Assembly: GCA_001692895.1 (NCBI GenBank) | Contig: KV748213.1 | Location: forward strand, 1-64,000 | Origin: Cenococcum geophilum 1.58 | Taxonomy: Eukaryota; Ascomycota; Dothideomycetes; Gloniales; Gloniaceae | Length of the DNA stretch: 64,000 nt | Reading direction: 5' to 3' | Shown: one piece after another, positions 25,217-37,099 of the stretch | How positions within the stretch are numbered: position 1 is the stretch's first letter | Layout: the number at the start of each line of letters is the position of its first letter | The notes under the pieces: model-generated | What the model saw: only the letters and a program-made list of their open reading frames with translations | Databases searched by the model: none | What the model was told of the DNA's origin: nothing | Translations under genes and position numbers: made by a program

Positions 25217-26726
25217 CTTTATTAAGTGCCAAAGTGGTTTACTATCCTACTTCTCTTATATCTNGTAAAGCGATAGACATTATGTCTAGTNGGGTTTTAA
25301 TCCCTACTAATATTTCCTATTCTATAGTGGAATTATCCTCTACCTTTAGTATAACATCTCTAAGGTCTACTCGCTCCTAGTAAGCGGCCCTTATTACCTT
25401 ATCGTTACGGAATGTTTCGCCTAGGTTAAATTTATTATCCTTAATATCTAATCTACAAACTAGTTTATTGGTTCCTTTATATCCTATAGGTGCTAGCTCT
25501 TATAGCTAATAGCTTGCGCCGTACTTAGCATCTTTATAAATTTAGTATACGTTGTTATAACAAAACGTAAAACTTCTAATTAAACATTTTTTTATTCCTC
25601 GCAGCATATTATCGTCCCTTTATACGTATATATCGTCTACTAGTCTCGTACCCTTTACTGCGTAGTAACTCTGCCCACTTCTATAGTCTCTAATATAATA
25701 ACCCTATTTTCCGCAATTTATGCAAGCTCCTTTTTTAAACTATTTCTCTTACTATAGAGTCCGCCTGAATATCTTCTGCTAATAAGATCCCTAATTTAGC
25801 CTCTGCTCCTTAGACCTTTAATCGCCTAATTCTTATCCTCTAGGTTTCTATAGTTTACTCCATCTCTTATAGGCTTCTTTAGTACCACTTAGGTCTATTA
25901 GCTCTGCGCCATACTATAATTTCTAACTTAGCTTTTGTTATTGCGTACTCTACGCCTTATACAACTATAGAACTCTATCCTAGCCTTTCTTAGCCTATTC
26001 CCTTTAGTAGATCTAATTATTAATCTTAATCGCCTAATCTATTAGTTCCCTTAGGGTGTCCGCATCTTCTATTAGGATAATCGCGTCCTAAACTTTATCC
26101 TTAAGTCCCTATTTATACTATGCCTTAAGCGCCCTATTATTCCACTTTACTTATATTGCTAGTGTCTAGAACTGTGTTATATACTTAATTACTAAAGTTC
26201 GTTGCACGAGGTTCTAGAGTTTTCTTTTTACTATAGTTATTTCTTCCGGGTCTCTAAATATCTACGTAAGTCATTCTATAAATCCTTCCTAACTTAAAAA
26301 CATAAATCGCACGTCTTAGTTAGTGGTCGTTATTCCGTTTACCTATATCTTTATAAGGTAAAATTTAAACCACTTAAGTGCTTTTCCTAATAAGAATAGT
26401 CCTGCGTAGGCTATCCGATCCACGGGTATAGATAACTTTACTCCCTCTTATGAGACCTTAAAGTGCATCTACATAAGGAATCCTTTGAGCTTTAACCTCT
26501 CTCCTATAAATCTCTTAATTAATAGTAGCTTAATCTTTGCTGCTCCTATCCTATTAAGTCTTTCTTCTAATACTATATTATTAGCTGTTAGCTAGTTAAC
26601 TATTTCCTATAGCTATCTAACCGTCATAGGTTGCTGTGAGTTAGTATCTGCTATACTGGTATTACCTCCTGTCCTTAAAGTAGTTGCTACCGTTAATAGC
26701 GTCGTGGTGGCTGCTTTTGGTGGCAT
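25217..26726 (-). pseudogene. Gypsy-1 gag relic
   Basis: The gag reading frame of Gypsy-1 begins at an ATG at 26726, 44 bp inside the 5' LTR (26771-27195), with MPPKAA-type codons collinear with the Gypsy-2 gag start at 44694. It runs leftwards into 25217. Gag would form the virus-like particle in which reverse transcription occurs. RIP stops disrupt it, and two single ambiguous bases occur near 25264 and 25291. Confidence 0.75.
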
Positions 26727-26770
26727 ATTATTTAACTTCTTATATTAATACCGTAACTAGGTAGTAATTA

Positions 26771-27195
26771 TATAACGGAACCTTGTAGCAAGAACTATGG
26801 TAGGCTTATTATTGGGCTAGGTATATAGGAAATACAAGTATAAAAGTTAACAACGTAATAATAACTGGTGGAGTGGTTGCCTAATAGATTAACTTTAATT
26901 GTATTCTGAGAATTACTATAAGGAAGGAACTATTTAGGTAGGGACTAAGGGTCCTTAAATATACAACCGTACTCCTATGAAATCCTTCTTATACGTAATG
27001 TATGTCTTATACGTAAGGTACGTAAGTTCCTCTCGTTCCTCTTGTTTAATATATAGCACATTATATGACCTTAGTTACTATTCCTTGTCATATGGTTCTA
27101 TTGGCTCCATCCTAAACCGTGCCTAAATTAACCAACTAGCTTCTTCCATTTCTTCTCCAAGTAGTCGTAACATCGTACTTAAAGCGTCCGTAATA
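26771..27195 (-). repeat. Gypsy-1 5' LTR (425 bp)
   Basis: It starts tataacggaacc (first bases changed from tgtaac by G-to-A) and ends gcgtccgtaata. It has the same length as 11458-11882, and most of the differences I noted between the two are transitions. Confidence 0.92.
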
Positions 27196-27200
27196 GATAG

Positions 27201-27339
27201 TGGTGACTTTTAATTCTATTAAGGTAGACTACGTAGTCTATATACTAACGCGCCCTCCCCCCTAATTAGTTATAAGTAGGTAGTTGGTACACCAAATGCG
27301 TAAACACGCGTTTGGTATACCAGGTGCTATAATTATATA
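27201..27339 (-). repeat. Copia-1 3' LTR, proximal piece
   Basis: It is collinear with the corresponding part of 33019-33238. It contains a partly palindromic acgcg-rich motif near 27300-27312, and ends at ggtgctataattatata next to the element interior. Confidence 0.88.
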
Positions 27340-30300
27340 CTAGCGGCACTTAAAGATAGACCCACTTGTATATAGCCTCCGTAATTGCCTTATTAGAACT
27401 ATAAAACACAAAAGAAATATATAAGAAATCCCTCCTAAGGTGCCTTCTAGGCTGCCTTCTAAACGGTGCTTTAAGCTGGCCGTAAGTCCTACTTACGGCC
27501 TGTAAAATAAACCGTACGGCCTTCTAATAGACTGTAAATAAACTATACGGCCTTTTAATGGGCCGTAAATGAACCATAAGTACTCCGTTAGTCTTATTCC
27601 ACCTATTCTATAACCTTTAGATTAAGCTTATTTATATTAATTAGGGGTTTAAGAGCTTGGCATAGCTTTGCCTTAGTTATAGCGTCTACTAGGTTGTTTT
27701 CGCCGCTAATCTATTTAACCTTTATAATCTCACATCGTTTATAGGCCTAACGTAAGCACATTAGGTCGACTATAAGCCTCTTCTCTTATATTAGATATAG
27801 TTTAACTAGGTAGTTATAGAGGGACTTTAAATTGGTATATAAAACTAGGGGTAACTGCTCTAATTATAGAATCTTTTAGATTGTTAATTTGATTACGGCT
27901 GCTATATTAAAGCTATAAGCTAGTATATATAGTTTAAAAGCTAATACACTACGGGTTACTTATTTGCATTTAATTGGGGACTAATATAGTATATTTGCGT
28001 CCTAATTATAGTTTATAAGTACAGTTATAAAGCCAATTTATAATAATAGGTCTCTATTATTAGCAAAGGAGGTATTTATAAATACTAGTACGCTAAGGAA
28101 ATTTAGGTCTAGTGGTATAAAAGTAAGTCCCCTTATTACATTGTTAATTTACTACTAAATACGCTTATTAAGCTGCTTAATATTTTCCTCTTATAGATCT
28201 GTTACCTGGGCCGTAAAGGATAAATTATAGGTAGACTTGGGTTGATAGACTATAGCAATATAGGCGCCTCTTATATACTATATAACGTATTAGTCCTTCG
28301 TATTTATAGTCTTATAGGTCTCTTTATAGGAACTAGTAAGGCCTATAGGCTTTGCTATAATAAGCCTTAGGTTTTAAGCTTGGCGTTCCTAAATTAGCTA
28401 AATTAGGTTACCCTTTTATATAATTAAGCCTTTATTAAACTTTAATTAGAGTCTACTTAGTTAACTACTCTTATAGCTTTACTAAGAACTTTACCTCTTA
28501 TAGTTTAGTCTCTTTAGCGTCCATAAAAGTCTGGTCCGCTAAGAAGAGGGTATTATCTATTTAGAGTCTAATAATGCTAAGGCCGTTTAATAGGGTGTAT
28601 AGGAGGTAGGGGTTATAGGTTAATTATTCTATTTTAAGTTTACTAACGTAATGCTAGTAATATGTTTTAAACCAGTGGTTTCTAGCTTCTAGCACTCCGT
28701 AAAGGGGTTTTATAACCTATAAAATTGTTCTTAGTTATAAGTTAAGCTTAAGGGGTAGTTATATATAGATGTCTCTATTTAGGTAAGTATTAGACTGCAC
28801 ATAGGCTTGCGAGATATCCCGTAAGTAGAGGGCTATAAGTTTAGTTTGCTATAGTCTAGGCATAAGTATAAGTATAATCCGTTAACTAACTCGTTAAATT
28901 ATAGGCGATTATATAAGGACTAAGTCCTTTCCCTAGTTGTTATAAGCTTATATAACAAGCCTTAATTTCTTAAAGGCTTTATTAGTACTAGGGTGCTTAA
29001 TCTTATTAATAAAGCGTAAGTTAAATATACAGACGCCTTACGGAACGTCTCTCTCTATTATAACTGTAAAGATGCCCTTTTTAAGTGGTTTATTAATCTC
29101 TTTGCGTTATAAGTCCGTAAAAGTGGTTTCTTATACTAAGACTGATATATCTATAGGTAGGAGTTGCCTTACGGATGTGCCTGCGGAGGTTAAGTAATTC
29201 TCTATTATAGGGTTCTTAGTTATAAGGTGCTTTTAGGGGCATCCTTAGCCACGGTTTATAGCAGGTTTAGTAGGTTTAGTAAGTTTATAGGGGACTTCTA
29301 AAGTAGGTAAGGGTGCTTCTAGTTTATCTAGTTTAATATTATAGGTATTTTTAAACTGAAAATAGGGTTTTACGGACGTGCTTTTAAAGCTAATTAGTTC
29401 GCTAGAGAGTTATATACAGTACGTTTCGCCTTCTATAGCTAGTAAATGGTGAGGTCCAGTCTAATTGCCGCTTTTACGCTATATAAGGACTTTAGAGTTA
29501 AGCGGGAGGTTATATACTAAGGTTGTGTTAGGTCTGTTATAGTAGTGTAGAGCGCTATTAACGGTTTGTTTGGCCCGTAACTTAAGTATTTCAGCTATTG
29601 CCTTCCGTATTATAGCTGCTTAATCTATAATAGACGGGGTAGGAGGGTCTAGTTTGCCTATCCTTAAATAGGCTCTATAAACTAAGAGGGTAGGTACTAG
29701 TCCGTTAAGGCTAGTAGTGTTATTAATAGCTTTTATAGCTATCTGTAAAGCTAGTTCCTTTTAAATATCCTTATACTCGTCTATAATAATCTAGTAAGCT
29801 CTTTATAGAGCTAGGTAAGCTTACTTAATAAGCCTAACAGACTAATACGCCTTAACTAGAACGGCTTTTATTAAAATAGCTATAGCCATAGCGTACTATT
29901 AGAATTTCTTGCTAATAAAGTTCCTACTAGTATTAAAGGTAATATACTTAGGGGGTCTAATATATATATCAATCTAGCAGGTTTATAAAATATCCTAAGT
30001 ATATTTTGTGGATATATTTTATAACCAACGGGCGGCTTAATAGCGGGTTGCCTTGTTAATTATGTGTAATACTAGGCTACTATTAATATACATAATGTCT
30101 ATATACACTAAGTGGTTAAAATTAAGGTCTTTATAAAGAGTAAACTTAAATTAGCCTAGGGAACGTCTGTATTTCTGGCAGAAGGAGCAGTATTTAGTTA
30201 GGTAGTTAATTGCCTTTTTATTAACGTCGTCGTGTCTAGAGCGTTTAAGGACTCTATATAGCTTTTTGGCTAATAGGTGGCCGAAACAGCGGTATAGGCG

Positions 30301-33018
30301 GTGGATTTCCATATTGGTGAGGTAGTATGGGTTATAGTTAAGAGATTCCTAAATATAGGTTTGTAAAGTTTCTCCCTATATAAGGAACGGGTGTCTAAAT
30401 CGTTATATAATTGGTAGGGTAATATACTTACTTCCTAGGGCAATTATGGGGCTAATTAGAGTGTCTGTAATATTATTATAGTAAACCTATAACCTGTCCA
30501 TGTCCGCAAAATAGAGTAGGAAAGGGGTGTCCGCTTTTACTACGTGGAAGTTAACTAGGCTAGTTAGAGTCTTAACTATAACTAATCTAATTAATGCGGT
30601 TAAGCCGATGCCAAATTAGACGTTTATGGCTCTAGTTTATATAGTATTAATGTCTATATTATTATTTATAATAGTCTTATATATAAGGTATTGTTTATAA
30701 CCTATAATAGACTTCTTAGAGGCACCTATATTAATTATAACGCTGTAGAATTCTTTGGGGGTATAGCGTTTTGTAGTAATATATACAAATAGGTCCTATT
30801 TACGGTCTATAATGTCTATAATAGGTCTAACAGGTGTACTTACGGGCTAGTTTTTGGGTGTAATTAAGTATATAAAGGAGCGGTTGGCTAATACGGTCGT
30901 AATATTAAAGGCTTAGCCGTCCATAAAAGGTCTAAAAGTAGTTAGAAATATCTCTAAAGTCTCCTATTCCTAAGTATCTAAGTTTAAATTAATTATAAGG
31001 GCTTCTATTAACTCATTAAGAGACTCCTCTACTTCCTCTCCTTTATAATCTAAGATAAACTAGTTAATCTAGCTGTTAAATCTCTTCTTAGACTTATTAC
31101 GCTCTTCCTAGGTATACCTTATAGATTAATATCCTTCCTTACCGCATATAAAGCACTTCTAGTTAGTTAGTTTATAGAGGTATACTTTTATATAGGAGTT
31201 GCTACGGGGGTTGCGTGTAGGACTTAGTTGGTATAGGTACTGCTAGTAGTAGCGGCGGTCCATAAAGTAGGTATCTAAGTTAGTTTATGGGTTTTATAGG
31301 TCTATAATAAAGGCTTAAGTACTACCTGGCGGGTTTAAGACTTTATACATTATAATAGAGGACTGTAAATTATTAATAAGGCTAGTTAAGGTGTCTGTAG
31401 GCTTATAATAAGTATATTTATAGGGCTCTACTTCTTAATAAGCTGTAATAAGTTTATTATACAGGAAGTTGTCTGTTTAAAGCTTAATATTAAGGCCGTA
31501 CTATAGGTGCCGAAGGTCTTTAATAAGAATTTACAGGCACTCTGTAGTCGATTTTTTGGTATTCTTATTAATTACAGTCCATAACTTAATTGCATTCCAT
31601 TAGGTTAGAATATTACGCTTATATTCTAGCCCTTTAAAGTAGTTATATATAGCCTCGTATAGCTTATTAAAGGGAACACTAAGGGGGTTGCTTTTAAGGT
31701 TAGTGTAATAATAGTTAAGGGCTAGGCCGCGCAGTATAGTAGAGTAGGCTTAGCTAAACTCTTATTTAGGAATATTAGCCTTCTAATAATGGTCCATAAA
31801 GATAGTCAGTTTAAAGTTAAAGTTGCTGTTTTTACCGCTATATTTAGATTTATTGGTATAGAGCTTAGCTAGGTTGGCTAGCTCCTTACTATAGATCTTT
31901 ATTTAAAAGGTTTACGGATCTATAACTTAAGCAATGGGAGGGTTTTAGTCCGTACTTTAGTTTACGGGGGTATTATAGTCTATAACTTAAGTACTAGGTA
32001 TACTTTAGCCTATAAAATTAATTCTAAGATCTTTTTAGTCTGTAGGATAAATTTAGTTAAATAGGTTATCTATAAGACCGGAGATCCTATTAAGTTTAAA
32101 AGAGGCAAAGAGTCTGCTAGTTTTAATATAATCTAAAATCTACTCTTTAGTTTATTCTGGTTAGTCCTCCTTATATAATATATTATATAGAGATCATATA
32201 ATAGTAACTTATTTATCCTTTTTAACCTATACACCTTAGTAATATAAGAGGGTTTATAGGTTATAGGTAGCTATAAGGTTATAAGCCTTAAAGATAGCTT
32301 CTATCCCTTGCAACGTTGAAATGTGCCCTATTCTTATCGATAAGGGCTGGCCAATAGAATCAATAGGATCAAGGCTCCGTGACTATACGCGTACTTTTGA
32401 TTCTGGTGTTCCCGCACGGACCACCTCCAGTAGGACCTCGACGTTGTAAGGGATAAAGTCCGCAAAGTCTTCCTTATATTATTCCTATAGATTATTATTT
32501 AAAAGCTTAAAGTGTCCGTATTTAAAGATTCTAAAATTAATATAGTCGTTAACGCCGGTTATAGATATAAGGTTAACTCCCTAACTCTACTTCTTTTAAC
32601 CTTTATTAATTTGCTTACTTATATCTACTATATTATATAGCGTAGTATATCTATATAAGCTGTAACGGGTAGTAATAGCTTATAGCGGGGTAAAGGAGGT
32701 CTTATAACGGTCCGTAAAATTAATTAATAGGTCCGTAATAGTTTAAGAGGTCTTATAATAGTCTGTAAAGGCAATTAATAGGTCTATAATAGTTTATAGG
32801 AGGGTAAGGAGTTCTATAAAGGTCTATATTTACGTTTATAAACTTCTAGTAAACTATACTAAGACTTAAATAAGTATATAGAGATAGTGATATAGTTTAT
32901 AATCCCTAACTTCTAACCTTCTAGTAGGTTATACTAGGATATAAACGGGTAGTCGCTATTATATATTGCTTGGGGGAGGTGTTAAGTAATTACTAATCTG
33001 TGCGCGCTTACTAATTAG
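27340..33018 (-). pseudogene. Copia-1 gag-pol relic
   Basis: The order from right to left is gag, integrase, reverse transcriptase, RNase H, the Ty1/Copia order. A gag-type zinc knuckle (CFICGKEG) is visible on the minus strand near 31135-31165. The reverse-transcriptase box near 28528-28575 reads IDNTLFL, for the fungal Copia TDDTL(I/F)L, with an Asp to Asn change. The leader and gag start near 33018, next to the 5' LTR. Stops are frequent and all CpA/TpG-depleted, as from RIP. A 150-bp foreign insert (32304-32453) also breaks gag. Confidence 0.8.
32304..32453. mobile_element. MITE-like 150-bp element in Copia-1 gag
   Basis: It starts tcccttgcaacgt and ends acgttgtaaggga, an inverted repeat of about 16 bp with two mismatches, flanked by TA on both sides (32302-32303, 32454-32455). 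The homologous site in Copia-3, near 35322-35334, is uninterrupted and shows the empty TA target. The insert retains normal CpA, TpG and CpG content, unlike everything around it, so it arrived after RIP or escaped it as a short low-copy sequence. It has no coding capacity. Confidence 0.82.
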
Positions 33019-33238
33019 TATTTATATTAATTTAATAATATAAGTAAGTTATATCCAGGGGCACGAAATACATATAGTATTGTATACTCTTTTAGATAGT
33101 AATGACTTTCAATTCTATTAAGGTAGACTACGTAGTCTATATACTAACGCGCCTTCCCCCCTAATTAGTTATAAGTAGGTAGTTAGTACACCAAACGCGT
33201 AAATACGCGTTTGGTATACTAGGTGCTATAATTATATA
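33019..33238 (-). repeat. Copia-1 5' LTR (220 bp)
   Basis: In element orientation it starts tatataattatagcacc and ends ttaatataaata, next to the leader ctaattag. It is preceded by the target duplication (gtatt on the plus strand, 33239-33243). Confidence 0.9.
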
Positions 33239-34580
33239 GTATTATATAACCTGGTTATATTATGGTTATATCTTTATTCTAATAAGGTTATAGTTATTAT
33301 ATTAATAAGAGTTTTTGTAAACTAAGCCATAGGCTAATTAGTAAAAATCTATTAATAACTTTTCTATACTATATTCTGCTTATATAAGAATTACAGCTAT
33401 CTAACTTATTAGAGTTATATTTATAAACGTGGATTTTATATAGCTCTTATAGATATAGATAGGGTATAGGTAAAAGGTATTTTATAATACGTATATATTA
33501 AAGACACTACTAAAATATATTAGGGCTTGGCCTTTACCTAGTAGATATTAACCCCTTATAGACCTAGTAGGACTATATAAAGTCTATAATTATATATTAC
33601 TAAATTTATATTCTTTATAGTATTTATTAAGTTATTAGAGCCGGAAATATAGGCTAAGATAGTATTAGGTAATATATGGCTTTAATTATAGAGGCTATAA
33701 GCAATACTACGAAATCTTAGACGTAATTAAAGGTATAGAGATATTATATCCCTAATTAATCTATATTATATTTATATTCTAATATTTGCGGTTATAGAAA
33801 AGTATAATAATAATTATAAAGTTATAAACTGGTGTTAACATAAGTAATATATATATATTGCATCTAGAATAAATCTATATTATAGTAAAATAGACCGTAA
33901 TATATTCTCTATAATTATAAAGAATATAACCGCTATTAAATACTCTTATTTTTAAGCGAATAATTTTAGGCATTAATTAAGCCTTCTAGCTACTATTTTA
34001 ATATTAGTATATCTTTTATATCCGTAATATAGTATTATAATAATAATTATAATAGACAGAGAATTAATATTTTTAATTTTAAAGCGTGGAAGGCGTATTA
34101 TTAGTATAGAATTATATATATATTGAGAACTATATCTATTGCCAAAAGAATGGCTTTTATAGAAAAGTATAAATTTATAAATTTATTACGGCTCCAATGT
34201 GGATATATCGCTAATATAATCTGCTATAGTTCTATAAGTTTTAAAGAGCTAGAAAAGTTAAGAAAATAGGCCTATACTAGTAAAGGAAAAGCTAATACTA
34301 TATCTATAAATATTAAAGAGGATAAAGATTTTAATTTTAATAATGTTATATTAGATATATTATCTTATAGAACTAGTATACGCTTATAATTATAATTTTA
34401 AAGTTTGCAAGGCATATAATTAAATTCTCGCTTATAATATATTACCTTTATTTACTCTAGTATATTATATTCTAGATCTTACCAAATTCTATAATACTAA
34501 TATCTTTTAGTTTCCTCTATTATAATATTAAATAATAGTTAGATTTCGCTCTCTCTTAGGCCTATTTTACTATTAGGTAG
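33239..34580 (+). mobile_element. Repeat family H, copy A, part 2
   Basis: It resumes the copy interrupted at 11376. The stretch 34340-34440 is shared with 62790-62878, which ties this part to copy B. A frame on the plus strand at about 34142-34378 stays open except for one TAG and reads like real protein (FINLLRLQCGY... SFKELEKLRK). I do not recognise the family. Copia-3 interrupts the repeat at 34580 (ggtag 34576-34580 and 36775-36779). Confidence 0.62.
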
Positions 34581-34773
34581 TATCTAAATAAGTTTAGACG
34601 GGAATTTATGGACGTAATTACGTGAGCTAAGCGAGCTTAGGAAACCCCTTAAATTCCACCTATTTATATACAATTAGAAGAACAAGCCACCACCATCTAA
34701 AAGAGCATATAATACTATACGTATTTCGTGCCCCTGGATATAACTTATTTATATTATTAAGTTAATATAAACA
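34581..34773 (+). repeat. Copia-3 5' LTR (193 bp)
   Basis: It runs from tatctaaataag to ttaatataaaca, collinear with 36582-36774. Most differences are transitions of the RIP type. Confidence 0.9.
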
Positions 34774-35641
34774 CTAATTAGTGAGCGCGTATAGATTAGC
34801 AATTACTTAATATCTCCCCTTAAGCAATATATAACAGCGACCACCCGTTTAATACTAGTACGACCTACTAGAAGGTTGGAAGTTGGGGATTATAGACTAT
34901 ATCACCATCTCTATATACTTATTTAAGTCTTAATATAGTTTACTAAAAGTTTATAAACGCGAATATAGACCTTTATAGAACCTCTTACCCTCCTATAAAC
35001 TATTATAGACCTATTAATCGCCTTTATGGACCATTATAAGACCTTTTAAACTATTACGGACCCGTTAATTGATTTTACGGACTATTATAAGACCTCTACC
35101 CGCTATAAGCTCCCCTTAACCCGTTACAGCTTATATAGATATACTATGCTATATAATATAGTAGATATAAGCAAGCAAATTAATAAAGGTTAAAAGAAGT
35201 AGAGTTAGGGAGTCAACCTTACGTCTATAAACGGCGTTAACAACTATATTAATTTTAAAATCCTTAAATACGGACACTTTAAGCTTCTAAATAATAATCT
35301 ATAGGAATAATATAAGGAAGACTTTACGGACTTTATAGAAGCTATTTTTAAGACTTATAACCTTATAGCTACCCACAACCTATAAACCCTCTTATGTAAC
35401 TAAGGTGTATGGCTTAAAAAGAATAGGCGAGTTACTATTACACGGTCTCTATACAATATACTATATAAGGAAAACTAAACGAAATAGACTAAAGAGTAGA
35501 TTTTAGATTATATTAAAACCAGCGGATTCTTTACCTTCTTTAAACTTAATAGGATCTCTAGTCTTATAGGACCTTTAATATATATAAATCCACTATTACC
35601 TAAAGGAACACTAGTAGGACTTTTGCAATATATAATATTAC

Positions 35642-35818
35642 AAACTCTGTCCGCATAAACTCCGCCTATGTAAGCCCTATCCGTGTAAGCTCCGTCCGCA
35701 TAAGCTCTGTCCGCGCAAGCTCCGTCTATGTAAGCTCTGTCCGCATAAGCTCCGTTCGCGCAAGCTCCGTCTATATAAGCTCCGTCCGTATAAGCTCCGT
35801 CCGTACAAGCTCTGCTAG
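35642..35818 (+). repeat. Eleven-copy 15-bp tandem array in Copia-3
   Basis: Eleven full units of the form aagctccgtccgcat plus a partial unit lie end to end. The 15-bp period keeps frame, so it would encode a pentapeptide repeat (SSVRA-like or KLRPH-like, depending on frame). It lies just after the truncated gag. CpG is unusually frequent here for this RIP-mutated neighbourhood. Confidence 0.88.
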
Positions 35819-36581
35819 CTTTACCCTCTTTATTAACTAAAGCTAAGGAGCTACGGCAGCTAAGCTTGTATAAACCTCCGTAACCTACCTAGTAATTACT
35901 ACCTGTGGCAACCGCCTCTACCCTCCCCTTAGCAACTGCTCCGACCTTACCTAGTCTTCCTCCCGCCTAGTATCTTTACCCTAGTACTGCCAACACCGAC
36001 CCTAATATGCAGCTGTATATGGACTAACCTATATACGACCCTTGCCTTCCCTAAAACGAGACCTTTATAAAGGCGGAGTAAAACGAGCCACATAAGGCAA
36101 AGCCTATGGCTAAGGAGCGTAAGTAAACTATGTAGTACCAAAATCTACCGCCTGTACTGCCGTTTCGACCACCTGTTAGCCGAAAAGCTATATAGAGTCC
36201 TTAAACGCTCTATGGTTCATTTTACGGACCGTAAGCAGGACTTACGGCCAGCTTAAGGCACCGTTTAGAAGGCAGCCTAGAGGGCAACTCGGAAGGGATT
36301 CCCTATGTATTTCTTTTGTCTTTTATAGTTTTATTCTTATTTTTTTTTATTTTTATATTTTATAGTTTTACTAAAGCAATTACGGGGGCTATATATAAGT
36401 GGGTCTATTGTTAAGTACTACTAGTGTATAATTATAGCACCTATTATACGGAAGAATTTCCTATATATTTCTTTTATGTTTTATAGTTTTATTTCTTATA
36501 TATTTCTTTTATATTTTACGGTTCTATTAAAGCAATTACGGAGGCTATATATAAGTGGTTTTATTTTTTAAGTACCGCTAG

Positions 36582-36774
36582 TGTCTGAATAAGTTCGGAT
36601 GGGAATTTATAGACGCAATTACGTGAGCTAAGCGAGCTTAGGAAACCCCTTAAATTCTACTTATTTATGTACGATTAGAAGAACAAGTTACTACTATCCA
36701 AAAGAGCATACAATACTATACGTATTTCGTGCCCCTGGATATAACTCACTTATATTATTAAGTTGATACAAATA
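36582..36774 (+). repeat. Copia-3 3' LTR (193 bp)
   Basis: It runs from tgtctgaataag to ttgatacaaata, followed by the ggtag duplication. It keeps the original TG start that the 5' copy has lost. Confidence 0.9.
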
Positions 36775-37090
36775 GGTAGAATTATCTAGATATATCCTTA
36801 ATATATCCAGCTTATAAGCTAACTATATTTAGAATATAAAAGTAGCTCCTAGTTATTACTTTATACAACTATTACTTAATAAGCTTAATTTTTATAATAG
36901 TTAACGCTATAATAATCTTAATTAAATATTTGTAAGTAAAAAGCCTAAGTTTTATATATAGAAGCTAAAGTAAAAGCAATTAAACTATAGAACTAGAAGA
37001 TAGAATTAGAGCTTAGGAAATTAAAATAAGAACTAAGTTAATATAAACTTTTATATTTAATAAGTATAAAGGGCGGAGGTTATATTAAGG
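36775..37090 (+). mobile_element. Repeat family H, copy A, part 3 with coiled-coil relic
   Basis: It continues the repeat after Copia-3. A plus-strand frame at about 36935-37090 (AKVKAIKL... KIELELRKLK... KGGGYIKVI) looks like the C-terminal coiled coil of a degraded protein, with several TAA/TAG codons. The right boundary with the next element is not resolved. Confidence 0.5.
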
Positions 37091-37099
37091 TAATTACCT

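Larger units (their letters stand above)
11458..27195 (-). mobile_element. Gypsy-1 LTR retrotransposon with artefactual insert
   Basis: A minus-strand Ty3/Gypsy element with two 425-bp LTRs (11458-11882 and 26771-27195), inserted in the Copia-1 3' LTR with a gatag duplication. A purine tract (gaggagggagatgg on the minus strand, about 11883-11897) adjoins the 3' LTR. The assembled interior is 14,888 bp. Removing 17430-25216, which looks like an assembly artefact, leaves 7,101 bp, close to the 7,070 bp interior of its sibling Gypsy-2. It is heavily RIP-mutated. Confidence 0.9.
11377..33238 (-). mobile_element. Copia-1 LTR retrotransposon, split by Gypsy-1
   Basis: A minus-strand Ty1/Copia element with 220-bp LTRs, flanked by a perfect 5-bp duplication gtatt (11372-11376, 33239-33243). 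Its 5' LTR is 33019-33238. Its 3' LTR is broken into 27201-27339 and 11377-11457 by Gypsy-1. The body, 27340-33018, carries gag and pol relics full of RIP stops. Copia-3 shares its gag region and leader, so the two belong to one family. Confidence 0.9.
34581..36774 (+). mobile_element. Copia-3, short non-autonomous Copia element
   Basis: It is a 2,194-bp element with two 193-bp LTRs and a perfect ggtag duplication (34576-34580, 36775-36779). The leader and gag-like part (about 34774-35560) match Copia-1. The reverse transcriptase and integrase are absent, so it would have depended on a full-length relative. The LTR 3' half matches Copia-1, but the 5' (U3) half differs. A 25-bp piece of the Copia-1-type LTR start is left at about 36418-36442, between two copies of a roughly 130-bp pre-LTR segment. 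Confidence 0.88.

Noticed and set aside
35642..35818. CRISPR-like array
   Set aside because: Direct 15-bp tandem units without spacers, in a eukaryotic retroelement.
35947..36141. 64-codon minus-strand open frame in Copia-3
   Set aside because: It is antisense to the element and shows no motif; the plus-strand gag remnant explains the region better.
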